From contig CALFJB010000038.1 in NCBI GenBank assembly GCA_937877565.1, positions 1-59,183 on the forward strand: 59,183 bases of DNA. The letters are read 5' to 3'. Numbering within the stretch: position 1 is the stretch's first letter; every line of letters starts with the position of its first letter. Position numbers and translations under genes: made by a program. The notes below the pieces were generated by a model. The model saw only the letters and a list, made by a program, of their open reading frames with translations. It did not search any database and was not told where the DNA came from. Positions 1 to 7,731 of this stretch are shown one piece after another. Origin of the DNA: an uncultured Selenomonadales bacterium. Its GTDB lineage: Bacteria > Bacillota > Negativicutes > Selenomonadales > Selenomonadaceae.

Positions 1-1
1 A

Positions 2-106
2 CATCGACAATCCTTTATGGCGCAGATTATATCAGAATGTTTTCACGCTGTAAAGGCGTTATTTTTTTATGAGGCTTACAAGGTTTTAAAAAATATTTGG
101 AAGTGA
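2..106 (+). CDS. C-terminal end of an unidentified protein (partial)
   Basis: The window opens inside a frame that stays open for 34 codons up to a TGA at 104-106 and ends in FYEAYKVLKNIWK. The stop lies only 4 bases before the GTG of the MATE gene and overlaps its ribosome binding site, the spacing expected of an operon partner. A regulator gene beside a MATE pump is a common arrangement, but the tail is too short to show a domain. A shorter open frame ending at 72 is the alternative. Confidence 0.4.
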   Translation, partial: HRQSFMAQIISECFHAVKALFFYEAYKVLKNIWK

Positions 107-110
107 TACA

Positions 111-1445
111 GTGAGAATACATTTAAGCGAACATTTTACATACAGAAAACTTTTAAGATTTGTGATGCCGTCAATCGCAATGGTAATTTTTACTTCGGTT
201 TACAGCGTTGTTGACGGGCTATTTGTTTCAAGATTCGTTGGCAAAGTTTCATTTGCGGCAATAGGTATAGTTTATCCAATTTTGATGATATTGGGCGCGT
301 TTGGCTCGATGATAGGCACGGGCGGCGCGGCGATTGTCGGAAAAACTTTGGGCGAAGGCGATAACGATAAAGCCAACGAAATTTTCTCAATGCTGATTTA
401 CACGATTTTAACTATTGGCGTAATTTTTACAGTGGCAGGATTTTTCCTGTTGCCGGAAATAATAAAATTGCTCGGAGCGGAGGGCGATTTATTAAATTAT
501 TCCGTGCTTTACGGGCGAATACTTTTAGTGGCGTTGCCGTTTTTTATAACAGAATTTGCATTTCAAAGTTTTTTCGTGACGGCGGAAAAGCCGCAACTTG
601 GCTTGTACGTAACAGTTTTTGGCGGCGTAACAAATATTTTATTGGACGCGCTTTTCATAGTTGCATTTGGCTGGGGCTTGACAGGCGCGGCGGTTGCAAC
701 GGTTGCAGGTCAAGCGGCTTGTATCGCAGTAGAAATTTTTTACTTTGCGCGACAAAATGACAGTCTGCTTAAATTAACTCTAAAGACAAAGTTTTATGGC
801 AAAATATTTTTAAAGTCCTGCGCGAATGGTTCTTCAGAAATTGTGAATACTTCGGCAATGTCAATCGTGGCGATGCTGTATAACTATCAGCTGATAAAAT
901 ATTTGGGCGAAAACGGCGTGGCGGCTTACTGCGTGATTGAGTACGTTGCTTTCATTTTTGCGGCAATATTTTTTGGCTATGAGTTAGGCGTTTCACCGGC
1001 AGTAAGTTATCAATTTGGGGCGAAAGGTTACGCCGAATTAAAAAATTTATTGCGAAAAAGTTTTGTACTTGTAGGAGTGGCGGGCATTGTAATGTTTACC
1101 CTCGCGCAGATTTTAGCCGCGCCCTTTGCAAATATTTTTGTCGGTTACGATGAGGAACTTTTTAATTTGACTGTACACGCCTTTAAAATTCAAGCAGTTT
1201 CATTTTTATTTTTGGGATTCGCAAGTTTTGCATCGGCGTTTTTCACGGCGTTAAATAATGGCGTTTTATCTGCGGTAATTTCGTTTGTACGAACGTTTAT
1301 ATTTGAAATTGGTTGCGTAATGTTACTGCCGCTGATTTTCGGCGTAGATGGTATTTGGTACTCAATCATTGTTGCGGAAGTTGCGGCGTGTATTTTGGCG
1401 GTTATAATTCTGTACAAAAACAGAAAAAAATATCGCTACGCTTAA
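111..1445 (+). CDS. MATE family multidrug/cation antiporter
   Basis: A 444-residue polytopic membrane protein with about twelve hydrophobic segments in two similar halves, the layout of MATE efflux pumps, which expel cationic drugs or metabolites in exchange for Na+ or H+. The N-terminal helix pattern (FVMPSIAMVIFTSVYSVVDG, then the GTGGAAIVGKTLGEGD loop after the second helix pair) fits the MepA/DinF-like branch. The start is GTG at 111, preceded by GGAAGTG at 99-105. Length is normal for the family. The substrate cannot be told from sequence. It probably shares a transcript with the partial gene just upstream and is followed by a repeat-rich spacer before gyrA. Confidence 0.9.
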   Translation: MRIHLSEHFTYRKLLRFVMPSIAMVIFTSVYSVVDGLFVSRFVGKVSFAAIGIVYPILMILGAFGSMIGTGGAAIVGKTLGEGDNDKANEIFSMLIYTILTIGVIFTVAGFFLLPEIIKLLGAEGDLLNYSVLYGRILLVALPFFITEFAFQSFFVTAEKPQLGLYVTVFGGVTNILLDALFIVAFGWGLTGAAVATVAGQAACIAVEIFYFARQNDSLLKLTLKTKFYGKIFLKSCANGSSEIVNTSAMSIVAMLYNYQLIKYLGENGVAAYCVIEYVAFIFAAIFFGYELGVSPAVSYQFGAKGYAELKNLLRKSFVLVGVAGIVMFTLAQILAAPFANIFVGYDEELFNLTVHAFKIQAVSFLFLGFASFASAFFTALNNGVLSAVISFVRTFIFEIGCVMLLPLIFGVDGIWYSIIVAEVAACILAVIILYKNRKKYRYA

Positions 1446-1496
1446 TCAGGTTATAGGTGTTATCGGTTATGGAAAAGCTACGGGGAAAGGGAAGAA

Positions 1497-1627
1497 CGGC
1501 GGTCACGGATGACCGCCGCGCCGCGCTTAACGCCGTGATGGCGTTATGTGCGGCAGTTTTTTCTTTTCTTTGCTAGGCGTTTCTTTTCTTTTTTTCAAAA
1601 ATGAAAAGAAATGCCGTATTAGATAAA
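1497..1627 (+). repeat. Three-hairpin dispersed element, copy A
   Basis: Almost identical to 38622-38754, with two substitutions and one indel. It contains three inverted repeats in order: GGCGGTCA/TGACCGCC (1498-1517), CGCC/GGCG (1531-1543) and a 13-bp stem GGCGTTTCTTTTC / GAAAAGAAATGCC (1576-1588 with 1603-1615). A diverged copy in the opposite orientation lies at 6219-6325 and a truncated one at the right edge of the window. Confidence 0.85.
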
Positions 1628-1736
1628 GTTATAAATTATCTGTAAAAAATAATTATTAAACACAGCCTAGAAATTTTCTAATTCTTGATATAAATTACTG
1701 GCGTTGGCTTTTAGTCGGCGTCTTTTTTAGTGGCGG

Positions 1737-1765
1737 TAGACTTTTATTTTGGCAAATGCTATAAT
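1737..1765 (+). promoter_or_regulatory. Putative sigma-70 promoter of gyrA
   Basis: TAGACT at 1737-1742, a 17-base spacer and TATAAT at 1760-1765, with TGC directly before the -10 (extended -10). The start codon of gyrA lies about 25 bases downstream of the expected transcript start. Confidence 0.65.
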
Positions 1766-1798
1766 ATCAACGTTTTCAGAAATAAATGAGGTGAGACT

Positions 1799-4246
1799 TT
1801 GGAAGAATTTGAATACATGCACGGGAATATAGTTCCCGTAAAACTTGAACACGAAATGAAATTTTCTTACATAGATTATGCTATGTCTGTTATAGTTTCC
1901 CGCGCAATTCCTGACGTTAGGGACGGTTTAAAGCCGGTACACCGCCGAATTTTGTACGCAATGCAGGAAGCCGGAATGACTTCAACTAAACCTTATAAAA
2001 AGTCTGCGCGTATCGTCGGTGAAGTTTTGGGTAAATACCATCCGCACGGCGATTCTTCAGTTTATGATGCGATTGTAAGAATGGCGCAAGATTTTTCAAT
2101 GCGTTATCAACTTGCAGACGGACACGGCAACTTTGGATCTGTTGATGGAGACCCTGCCGCCGCTATGCGTTATACTGAAGTTCGTATGTCGAAAATTTCC
2201 GAGCTGATGCTTGACGATATAGAAAAAGAAACCGTTGACTTTGTACCGAATTACGACGAATCTTTAAAAGAGCCGTCAGTTTTACCGGCGAAATTTCCAC
2301 AGCTTTTAGTTAATGGCACTTCGGGAATTGCAGTAGGTATGGCTACGAATATTCCGCCGCACAATTTGAGCGAAGTTATCGACGCAACTTTGATGATGAT
2401 TGATAATCCTGACGCTGAATTTGAAGAATTGATGGCAGTTATCAAAGGTCCGGATTTTCCAACTGCCGCACAAATTATCGGCGAAAATGGAATTTACGAG
2501 GCGTACACTTCAGGGCGCGGCTCAATTTTAATGCGGGCTAAAACTGAAATTGAAACACGCGCCAACGGCAAGCCCAGAATAGTTGTTACTGAATTGCCGT
2601 ATCAAGTGAACAAGGCGCGGCTGATTGAAAAAATCGCCGAACTTGTAAGAGAAAAAACTATCGAAGGTATTACAGACCTGCGCGATGAATCAGATAGAGA
2701 CGGTATGCGAATTGTTATGGATTTGCGAAAAGACGTAAACCCGCAAATAGTTTTGAATCTGCTTTTCAAACATACGCAAATGCAAGATACTTTCGGCGTT
2801 ATAATGCTTGCACTTGTTGACGGTTCGCCGCAAGTTTTAAACCTGAAACAAATTCTGAATCTGTACATTAAACATCAGAAAGAAATTATCACACGCCGCA
2901 CAAAATTTGAGTTGGATAAAGCGAAGGCACGCGCTCATATTTTGGAAGGTTTAACAAAGGCGATTGAAAATCTTGACGCGGTTATTTCAACAATTCGCCA
3001 AAGTGAAAGTACAAATTCTGCAAAAACTGATTTAATTGAAAAATTTGAGTTTACCGAAATTCAAGCGCAGGCAATTTTAGATTTACGCCTTCAAAAATTA
3101 ACAGGGCTTGAACGTGAGAAAATCGAAACTGAATATAAAGAAATTCTCGCGCAGATTGAACGCCTTACTGAAATTTTGGGCGATGAAAATAAAATTCTGG
3201 AAATTATTAAAAACGAACTTACCGCCGTTAAAGAAAAATTCGGCGATAAAAGACGCACTGAAATTGTTGTCGATAAACCTTTGAAAAAATTTTCTGAAGA
3301 AGATTTAATTCACGATGAAAACGTTGTAATAACTTTGACGCGCGGCGGCTACGTTAAAAGAATTGGCTTGGATACGTACAAAAACCAACGGCGCGGCGGC
3401 GTTGGAATTACCGGAATGGGTACGAAGGCTGAAGATGTTGTTGAACATATTTTAATAACGACAAATCATCAGACAGTTTTATTTTTCACGAATCGCGGAA
3501 GAGTTTACCCGCTGAAAGCTCATCACGTTGTTGAAACTAGCCGCACGGCTAAGGGCGTTCATATCAATAATTTAATTCCAATGGAAGGCGACGAAAGAAT
3601 TACCGCGCTGATTAAAGTTCGTGACTACGACCCAACTAAATATTTTTTCATGGCAACTAAAAAAGGTATTGTCAAGAAAACTCAACTTTCAGAATTTAGC
3701 TCCATGCCTAAACGCGGAATTATCGCCATTAAACTTACCAAAGACGATGAACTTATTGGCGTAAAATTTACCGAAGGCGAACAAAATATAATGCTCGGCA
3801 CGGCTGAAGGCAAGGCGATTATTTTTGCTGAAGAGGAAGTCCGCGCCATTGGAAGAGCTGGGCAAGGCGTCATTGGTATTAAACTCAAAAAAGGCGATTA
3901 TGTTGTTGGAATGGACAAACTTAGCAAAGGCACGGACGTTTTAACTGTAAGTGAAAATGGATTCGGCAAACGCACTCCAACTTCAGAATTTCGCCCGCAA
4001 GGTCGCGGCGGCTTAGGTATTATCAATATGAAAGTAACTGAAAAAACCGGCAAAGTTGTCGGTATAAAAATCGTCAATCCTGAACAGGAACTTTTATTGA
4101 TAACTACTGAAGGGCTTGTAATTCGCACAGATATTTCTGATATTTCGGTTGTCGGCAGAAACGCGCAGGGCGTTATTTTAATGCGCACAAAAGACGATGA
4201 TAAAATTGCTGCGCTTGCAACCGTAACTTTGAAAACTGATCAATAA
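1799..4246 (+). CDS. gyrA: DNA gyrase subunit A
   Basis: The 815-residue breakage-reunion subunit of DNA gyrase, which with GyrB introduces negative supercoils. The start is TTG at 1799, after GAGGTGAG. The active-site Tyr is Y125 in AAAMRYTEVRM. The quinolone-determining region reads HPHGDSSVYDAIVRMAQ, with S86 and D90 at the positions equivalent to E. coli S83 and D87, so no classical resistance change is seen. The C-terminal half carries the beta-pinwheel repeats and a GyrA box QRRGGVG near residue 530, which argues for GyrA rather than ParC. gyrB is not in the window, so gyrA stands alone here behind its own promoter. Confidence 0.97.
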   Translation: MEEFEYMHGNIVPVKLEHEMKFSYIDYAMSVIVSRAIPDVRDGLKPVHRRILYAMQEAGMTSTKPYKKSARIVGEVLGKYHPHGDSSVYDAIVRMAQDFSMRYQLADGHGNFGSVDGDPAAAMRYTEVRMSKISELMLDDIEKETVDFVPNYDESLKEPSVLPAKFPQLLVNGTSGIAVGMATNIPPHNLSEVIDATLMMIDNPDAEFEELMAVIKGPDFPTAAQIIGENGIYEAYTSGRGSILMRAKTEIETRANGKPRIVVTELPYQVNKARLIEKIAELVREKTIEGITDLRDESDRDGMRIVMDLRKDVNPQIVLNLLFKHTQMQDTFGVIMLALVDGSPQVLNLKQILNLYIKHQKEIITRRTKFELDKAKARAHILEGLTKAIENLDAVISTIRQSESTNSAKTDLIEKFEFTEIQAQAILDLRLQKLTGLEREKIETEYKEILAQIERLTEILGDENKILEIIKNELTAVKEKFGDKRRTEIVVDKPLKKFSEEDLIHDENVVITLTRGGYVKRIGLDTYKNQRRGGVGITGMGTKAEDVVEHILITTNHQTVLFFTNRGRVYPLKAHHVVETSRTAKGVHINNLIPMEGDERITALIKVRDYDPTKYFFMATKKGIVKKTQLSEFSSMPKRGIIAIKLTKDDELIGVKFTEGEQNIMLGTAEGKAIIFAEEEVRAIGRAGQGVIGIKLKKGDYVVGMDKLSKGTDVLTVSENGFGKRTPTSEFRPQGRGGLGIINMKVTEKTGKVVGIKIVNPEQELLLITTEGLVIRTDISDISVVGRNAQGVILMRTKDDDKIAALATVTLKTDQ

Positions 4247-4270
4247 AAAATTTTTTGAAAGTGTGACGCG

Positions 4271-4558
4271 ATGAAATATTTTTATTCAGAGATTGACGAA
4301 ATTACTTTGACTTTCGGCGATATTCATTTTAATTCTTACGGTATGGAATATATCAGAATTTATTTTGAAAGACCGAATGACAGCGGCTTTGATTTTCTGG
4401 AATCGAATTTGCCCGCGTTGGAAATTAAAAAATCTTTCGGTTTTAATGACGAAGAAATAAAGAATCTTTTGGAATACGCACGGAATAACGCTTTTTTAAT
4501 TTGGGAAATTGCCCGCGAAAATGAAAAAGGAGCAGAAAATTTTGCCGCAAATATGTAA
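4271..4558 (+). CDS. Hypothetical protein, partner of DUF4160 gene
   Basis: A 95-residue soluble protein, rich in acidic and aromatic residues, that I do not recognise. It begins 24 bases after gyrA behind a weak GAAAGTGTG site. Its 3' end overlaps the likely TTG start of the DUF4160 gene by 17 bases, which implies coupled translation. DUF4160 genes are often paired with small DUF2442 proteins in toxin-antitoxin-like modules; this protein sits in that position, but its sequence does not clearly match DUF2442. Function unknown. Confidence 0.7.
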   Translation: MKYFYSEIDEITLTFGDIHFNSYGMEYIRIYFERPNDSGFDFLESNLPALEIKKSFGFNDEEIKNLLEYARNNAFLIWEIARENEKGAENFAANM

Positions 4559-4793
4559 ATTTCTTGGATATTTAATTTTTTTCTGGTCACGTGAAACGGG
4601 CGAACCTATACACGTTCACGTTTGCAAAGGCAAGCCGTCCAAAGACGCAACCAAAATTTGGATTGAAGATGAGCCGCGTTTGGAACACAACAAAAGTAAA
4701 ATTCCTGCGAAAGATTTAAATAAAATTATGCAATGGCTTTCTGCCAATAAGAATTTGATAATTGACAAATGGAACGAGCATTTTGAGGAGTGA
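4542..4793 (+). CDS. DUF4160 domain protein
   Basis: A small basic protein of 83 residues. From the TTG at 4542 it begins MPQICKFLGYLIFFWSRETG and continues with IHVHVCKGKPSKDATKIWIE, the DUF4160 pattern of a short N-terminal strand, a Phe/Trp-rich loop and an HxHV segment. The frame could open earlier at 4509, but 4542 is preferred because AAAAGGAG at 4525-4532 sits at correct spacing and family members start MPxI. It overlaps the end of the preceding unknown gene. DUF4160 proteins are commonly found in two-gene modules of suspected toxin-antitoxin type; the biochemical role is not known. Confidence 0.75.
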   Translation: MPQICKFLGYLIFFWSRETGEPIHVHVCKGKPSKDATKIWIEDEPRLEHNKSKIPAKDLNKIMQWLSANKNLIIDKWNEHFEE

Positions 4794-4798
4794 TTTTA

Positions 4799-5353
4799 TT
4801 GAGCGATTTAACTTTGGAAAAATCGAAAGAAATTTTGAAAAAGCATACAACCGAAACGCACTTATTCACACACGCGGCGGCAGTTAGCGCGGCAATGGAG
4901 GCAATGGCTGAACATTTCGGCGAAGATAAAGAGCATTGGGCGGCTATTGGCTACTTGCACGACGTAGACTTTGAAAAATTTCCCGAAGAACATTGCGAAC
5001 ACGTGCGGGAACTTTTGGAGCCGGAAGGCGTTTCAAATGAAGATATTGATACAATAATTTCGCACGGTTACGGCTTACGTAACGTTGCAATTAAACCTTC
5101 GACGAATTGTCAAAAATCTTTGTACGCGGTTGACGAATTAACGGGAATTGTACATGCGTATTCTTTAATGCGTCCTGAAAAATTCGACGGTATGAGCGTT
5201 AAAAGTTTGAAAAAAAAATTCAAAGATAAACGATTTGCCGCAAAGTGCAACCGTGAAATTATTTCAAAAGGCGTTGAAGATTTGGGAATGACGCTTGATG
5301 AAGTTATGGAAATTTGTATTAAAGGAATGGCGGCACACGCTGACGAATTTTGA
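4799..5353 (+). CDS. HD domain phosphohydrolase
   Basis: A 184-residue protein with an HD metal-binding domain: an upstream His in HLFTHAAAVS (about residues 21-30), the HD pair in GYLHDVDFEK (H54, D55) and a later His-rich helix containing HGYGL. HD proteins hydrolyse phosphate esters, often of nucleotides, but the substrate here is unknown. The TTG at 4799 is chosen over the in-frame GTG at 4790 because that GTG lies inside the GAGGAG ribosome binding site. It follows the DUF4160 gene with 5 bases between them and may be in the same transcript. Confidence 0.85.
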   Translation: MSDLTLEKSKEILKKHTTETHLFTHAAAVSAAMEAMAEHFGEDKEHWAAIGYLHDVDFEKFPEEHCEHVRELLEPEGVSNEDIDTIISHGYGLRNVAIKPSTNCQKSLYAVDELTGIVHAYSLMRPEKFDGMSVKSLKKKFKDKRFAAKCNREIISKGVEDLGMTLDEVMEICIKGMAAHADEF

Positions 5354-5435
5354 AAAATTTTCTAAATTCATATATAAATCAGTTTAATCAGCTATAATAA
5401 CAAATGTTTTTAAATAATAGAAAGGTGTGGTTTAA

Positions 5436-6101
5436 TTGAAGTTGTTGAGGACTCTGGTAATGGTGATGATGATTTTTGCCGTTAATTCCGTGACGTTTGC
5501 GTCGGGCGCATTTAGGATGGGAGATCAAGGCGCGGAAGTCGCAGAAATACAAGGTTACCTTATCCGGCTCGGCTATGATGTCATGGCTGACGGCGATTTT
5601 GGTCCTTCAACTGTGGATGCAGTAAAAGATTTTCAGAAATCTCAAGGTCTTAAAGAAAATGGTATGGTTGACGAAAATACCTATCGCGTATTGGTTGGAC
5701 GTGAAATGCCTGAAGTGAGTCGCGGTACGTCTTCAATGGCACGCCGCCTTATAAGTATTGCAATGCAGTATATGGGTACGCCCTATGTTTTCGGCGGAAA
5801 TTCTTTGTACTACGGTATTGACTGCTCGGCTTATACTCAACAAATTTACGCGCAGATAGGAATTAATTTGCCGCGCACTGCAGATTATCAATATGAAGTT
5901 GGTACTCCAATTTCACGCAATGAACTTTTGCCGGGCGATGAAGTTTTCTTTACAACTTACACTTACGGCGCGTCACATTGCGGGATTTATCTTGGAGACG
6001 GCAATTTCATTCATGCAAGCTCAAGTCGCGGCGTTACAATTTCTTCACTCCATGAAAGTTATTATAACGCCCGTTACATTGGCGCGCGCAGAATGTTTTA
6101 A
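5436..6101 (+). CDS. Secreted peptidoglycan-binding NlpC/P60 endopeptidase
   Basis: A 221-residue secreted cell-wall hydrolase. Residues 1-23 form a signal peptide (MKLLRTLVMVMMIFAVNSVTFA). A PG_binding_1 repeat follows (residues about 27-88: GDQGAEVAEIQGYLIRLGY, DGDFGPSTVDAVKDFQ). The C-terminal NlpC/P60 Cys peptidase has Cys130 in GIDCSAYTQQIY, His181 in SHCGIYLGDG and His193 in FIHASSS, a complete catalytic set. Such enzymes cut the peptide stem between D-Glu and the diamino acid. The TTG start at 5436 is preceded by GAAAGGTGTGG. A hairpin with a T-run follows the gene, so it appears to be monocistronic. Confidence 0.92.
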   Translation: MKLLRTLVMVMMIFAVNSVTFASGAFRMGDQGAEVAEIQGYLIRLGYDVMADGDFGPSTVDAVKDFQKSQGLKENGMVDENTYRVLVGREMPEVSRGTSSMARRLISIAMQYMGTPYVFGGNSLYYGIDCSAYTQQIYAQIGINLPRTADYQYEVGTPISRNELLPGDEVFFTTYTYGASHCGIYLGDGNFIHASSSRGVTISSLHESYYNARYIGARRMF

Positions 6102-6128
6102 TTTCAATGAAATTTTATAAAAATATTT

Positions 6129-6168
6129 TTTCGCCTGAAGAATTTAATTTTTGGGCGAAATTTTTTTT
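6129..6168 (+). terminator. Intrinsic terminator after NlpC/P60 gene
   Basis: A TTCGCC / GGCGAA stem with a long AT-rich loop, followed by eight T residues at 6161-6168, 30 bases after the stop codon. Confidence 0.7.
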
Positions 6169-6218
6169 ATCTAAATAAAATTTCTCAATTTAATTTTTAC
6201 TTTTTCGTTATTTTGAAT

Positions 6219-6325
6219 GTACTTTCTTTCTTTGGTGCAAAGAAAGGAAAGTACCAAAGAAAGAAACAGCTGCACATATCGCCATCACGGCGATAAGCGC
6301 AGCGGGCGCACGTCCTTGTGCGCCC
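6219..6325 (-). repeat. Three-hairpin dispersed element, diverged copy C
   Basis: Read on the minus strand it has the same order as copies A and B: GGGCGCAC/GTGCGCCC (6304-6325), CGCC/GGCG within CGCCATCACGGCG (6280-6292), and a GTACTTTC-type stem with its partner GGAAAGTAC (6219-6254). Stem sequences differ from copy A while pairing is kept. It fills the spacer between the NlpC/P60 gene and galU. Confidence 0.75.
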
Positions 6326-6397
6326 ATTCTACAGATTTTTAATTTTCACTATTGATTAATTTTGTAAAATTTTTTTATGTTGGAAGGAGAATTTTTT

Positions 6398-7288
6398 ATG
6401 AAGTTACGAAAAGCAGTAATACCGGCAGCAGGACTCGGCACAAGATTTTTACCGGCAACTAAGGCGCAACCAAAAGAAATGTTGCCAATAGTTGATAAGC
6501 CGACCATTCAATACATAATCGAAGAGGCGGCAAGCGCGGGCGTCGAAGATATTATAATTGTTACGGGACGCAGTAAGCGTTCAATCGAAGATCATTTTGA
6601 CCGCTCAATAGAATTGGAAATGGAATTGGAAAAAGCCGGTAAATCCGACTGGCTGGAAATGGTTAAATCCATTTCAGAAATTGCGAACATTCATTTTATA
6701 CGGCAGAAACAACCGCTGGGATTGGGACACGCGGTATTGACGGCAAGTCATTTTATTGGCGATGAACCTTTTGCAGTTTTATTGGGCGATGATGTTGTAG
6801 TTTCAAAAAAGCCGGTACTTCAGCAAATGGTTGAGGTTTTCAGCGAATACAAAACTTCAATTCTCGGCGTACAGGAAGTTTCGCCGGACGCGGTTAGCCG
6901 TTACGGAATTGTTGACTGTCGCCACGTTGATAACGACGTTTATAAAGTTCGTGATTTAATCGAAAAGCCGAAAAAAGAAGACGCGCCAAGCAATATCGCA
7001 ATTTTGGGGCGGTACATTTTAACGCCAATAATTTTTAAATATTTGGAAACTCAAACGCCGGGCGCGGGCGGCGAAATTCAACTTACCGACGCTTTAAAAA
7101 GATTGTCGAAAGATGAGGCAATGTACGCCTACATTTTCAAAGGGCATCGCTACGACGTTGGAACAAAAATAGGATTCCTGCAAGCAAACATTGAATTTGC
7201 ATTGAGGAACCCTGAAACGGCTGAAGACTTGAAAAAATATTTGGCTGAATTAAATGAAAATATGGCTGAAATGTTGGCTTACGATTGA
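6398..7288 (+). CDS. galU: UTP--glucose-1-phosphate uridylyltransferase
   Basis: A 296-residue nucleotidyltransferase making UDP-glucose from UTP and glucose-1-phosphate for cell-envelope polysaccharides and sugar interconversion. The N-terminus KAVIPAAGLGTRFLPATKAQPKEM is the GalU signature with the nucleotide-binding GxGTR loop. GEIQLTDAL and the KGHRYDVGTKIGFLQANIEFAL tail are also typical. ATG at 6398 is chosen over the upstream in-frame ATG at 6377 because AAGGAGA lies at 6384-6390. The 3' end overlaps the convergent phosphatase gene by 10 bases, so the two transcripts run into each other. Confidence 0.95.
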   Translation: MKLRKAVIPAAGLGTRFLPATKAQPKEMLPIVDKPTIQYIIEEAASAGVEDIIIVTGRSKRSIEDHFDRSIELEMELEKAGKSDWLEMVKSISEIANIHFIRQKQPLGLGHAVLTASHFIGDEPFAVLLGDDVVVSKKPVLQQMVEVFSEYKTSILGVQEVSPDAVSRYGIVDCRHVDNDVYKVRDLIEKPKKEDAPSNIAILGRYILTPIIFKYLETQTPGAGGEIQLTDALKRLSKDEAMYAYIFKGHRYDVGTKIGFLQANIEFALRNPETAEDLKKYLAELNENMAEMLAYD

Positions 7289-7731
7289 GAAATTTTTTTA
7301 AGCAACGCGTCGCAAGCGCGGGAAATATCTTTGTAAGTAATATCGTATTTGTCGGTATAATACGGGTCGTCAACGTCCCTATTTTCGCCGCAAAAACTCA
7401 TCATCAGAAAAATTTTATTGTCGGGGTCGCCTCCGGCAATATTTTTTATATCCCAAATGTTTTCGCTGTCCATTCCAATAATCATATCGCAATTTTTATA
7501 ATCTGCGCGAGTAAACTTTTTTGAAATTCTGCGATTGTCGAAAGGTATTCCGTGCTTTTTGAGTTCGTAACAAGTACTGCTGTGAATAGGCGAAAACTGA
7601 TCAGCAAAAGTGCCGCGCGATTCAACAAAAATTTTATCTGACAATCCGGCTTTTTCGATTAAATCTTTCATAACGTATTCTGCCATTGGCGAGCGGCAAA
7701 TATTTCCCATACATACAAAATTAATATTCAT
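7279..7731 (-). CDS. Low-molecular-weight protein-tyrosine phosphatase
   Basis: A 150-residue cytoplasmic phosphatase. The N-terminal catalytic loop is C7-MGNIC-R13-SP, the Cx5R signature of the LMW-PTP family, and the general acid Asp is in the DDPYY motif near residue 120. Bacterial members dephosphorylate tyrosine kinases of exopolysaccharide pathways or low-molecular arginine/tyrosine phosphate targets. The adjoining galU supplies UDP-sugars, but it is on the opposite strand, so a link is only suggestive. Its start overlaps the end of the upstream DUF2939-like gene by 11 bases, so the two are co-transcribed. Confidence 0.92.
   Translation of the reverse strand: MNINFVCMGNICRSPMAEYVMKDLIEKAGLSDKIFVESRGTFADQFSPIHSSTCYELKKHGIPFDNRRISKKFTRADYKNCDMIIGMDSENIWDIKNIAGGDPDNKIFLMMSFCGENRDVDDPYYTDKYDITYKDISRACDALLKKISQS

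Larger units (their letters stand above)
1446..1798 (+). other. Repeat-rich intergenic region between MATE gene and gyrA
   Basis: This 353-base spacer has no credible gene. It holds a degenerate match to the TTAGGG-type element at about 1449-1472 (GGTTATAGGTGTTATCGG), a full copy of the three-hairpin element at 1497-1627, and an extended -10 promoter for gyrA at 1737-1765. Confidence 0.7.

Noticed and set aside
1..72. Alternative partial gene ending at 72
   Set aside because: It is open only by chance length; the frame ending at 106 has better spacing to the MATE gene. The choice is uncertain.
1799..4246. ParC rather than GyrA
   Set aside because: A GyrA box (QRRGGVG) is present in the C-terminal domain.
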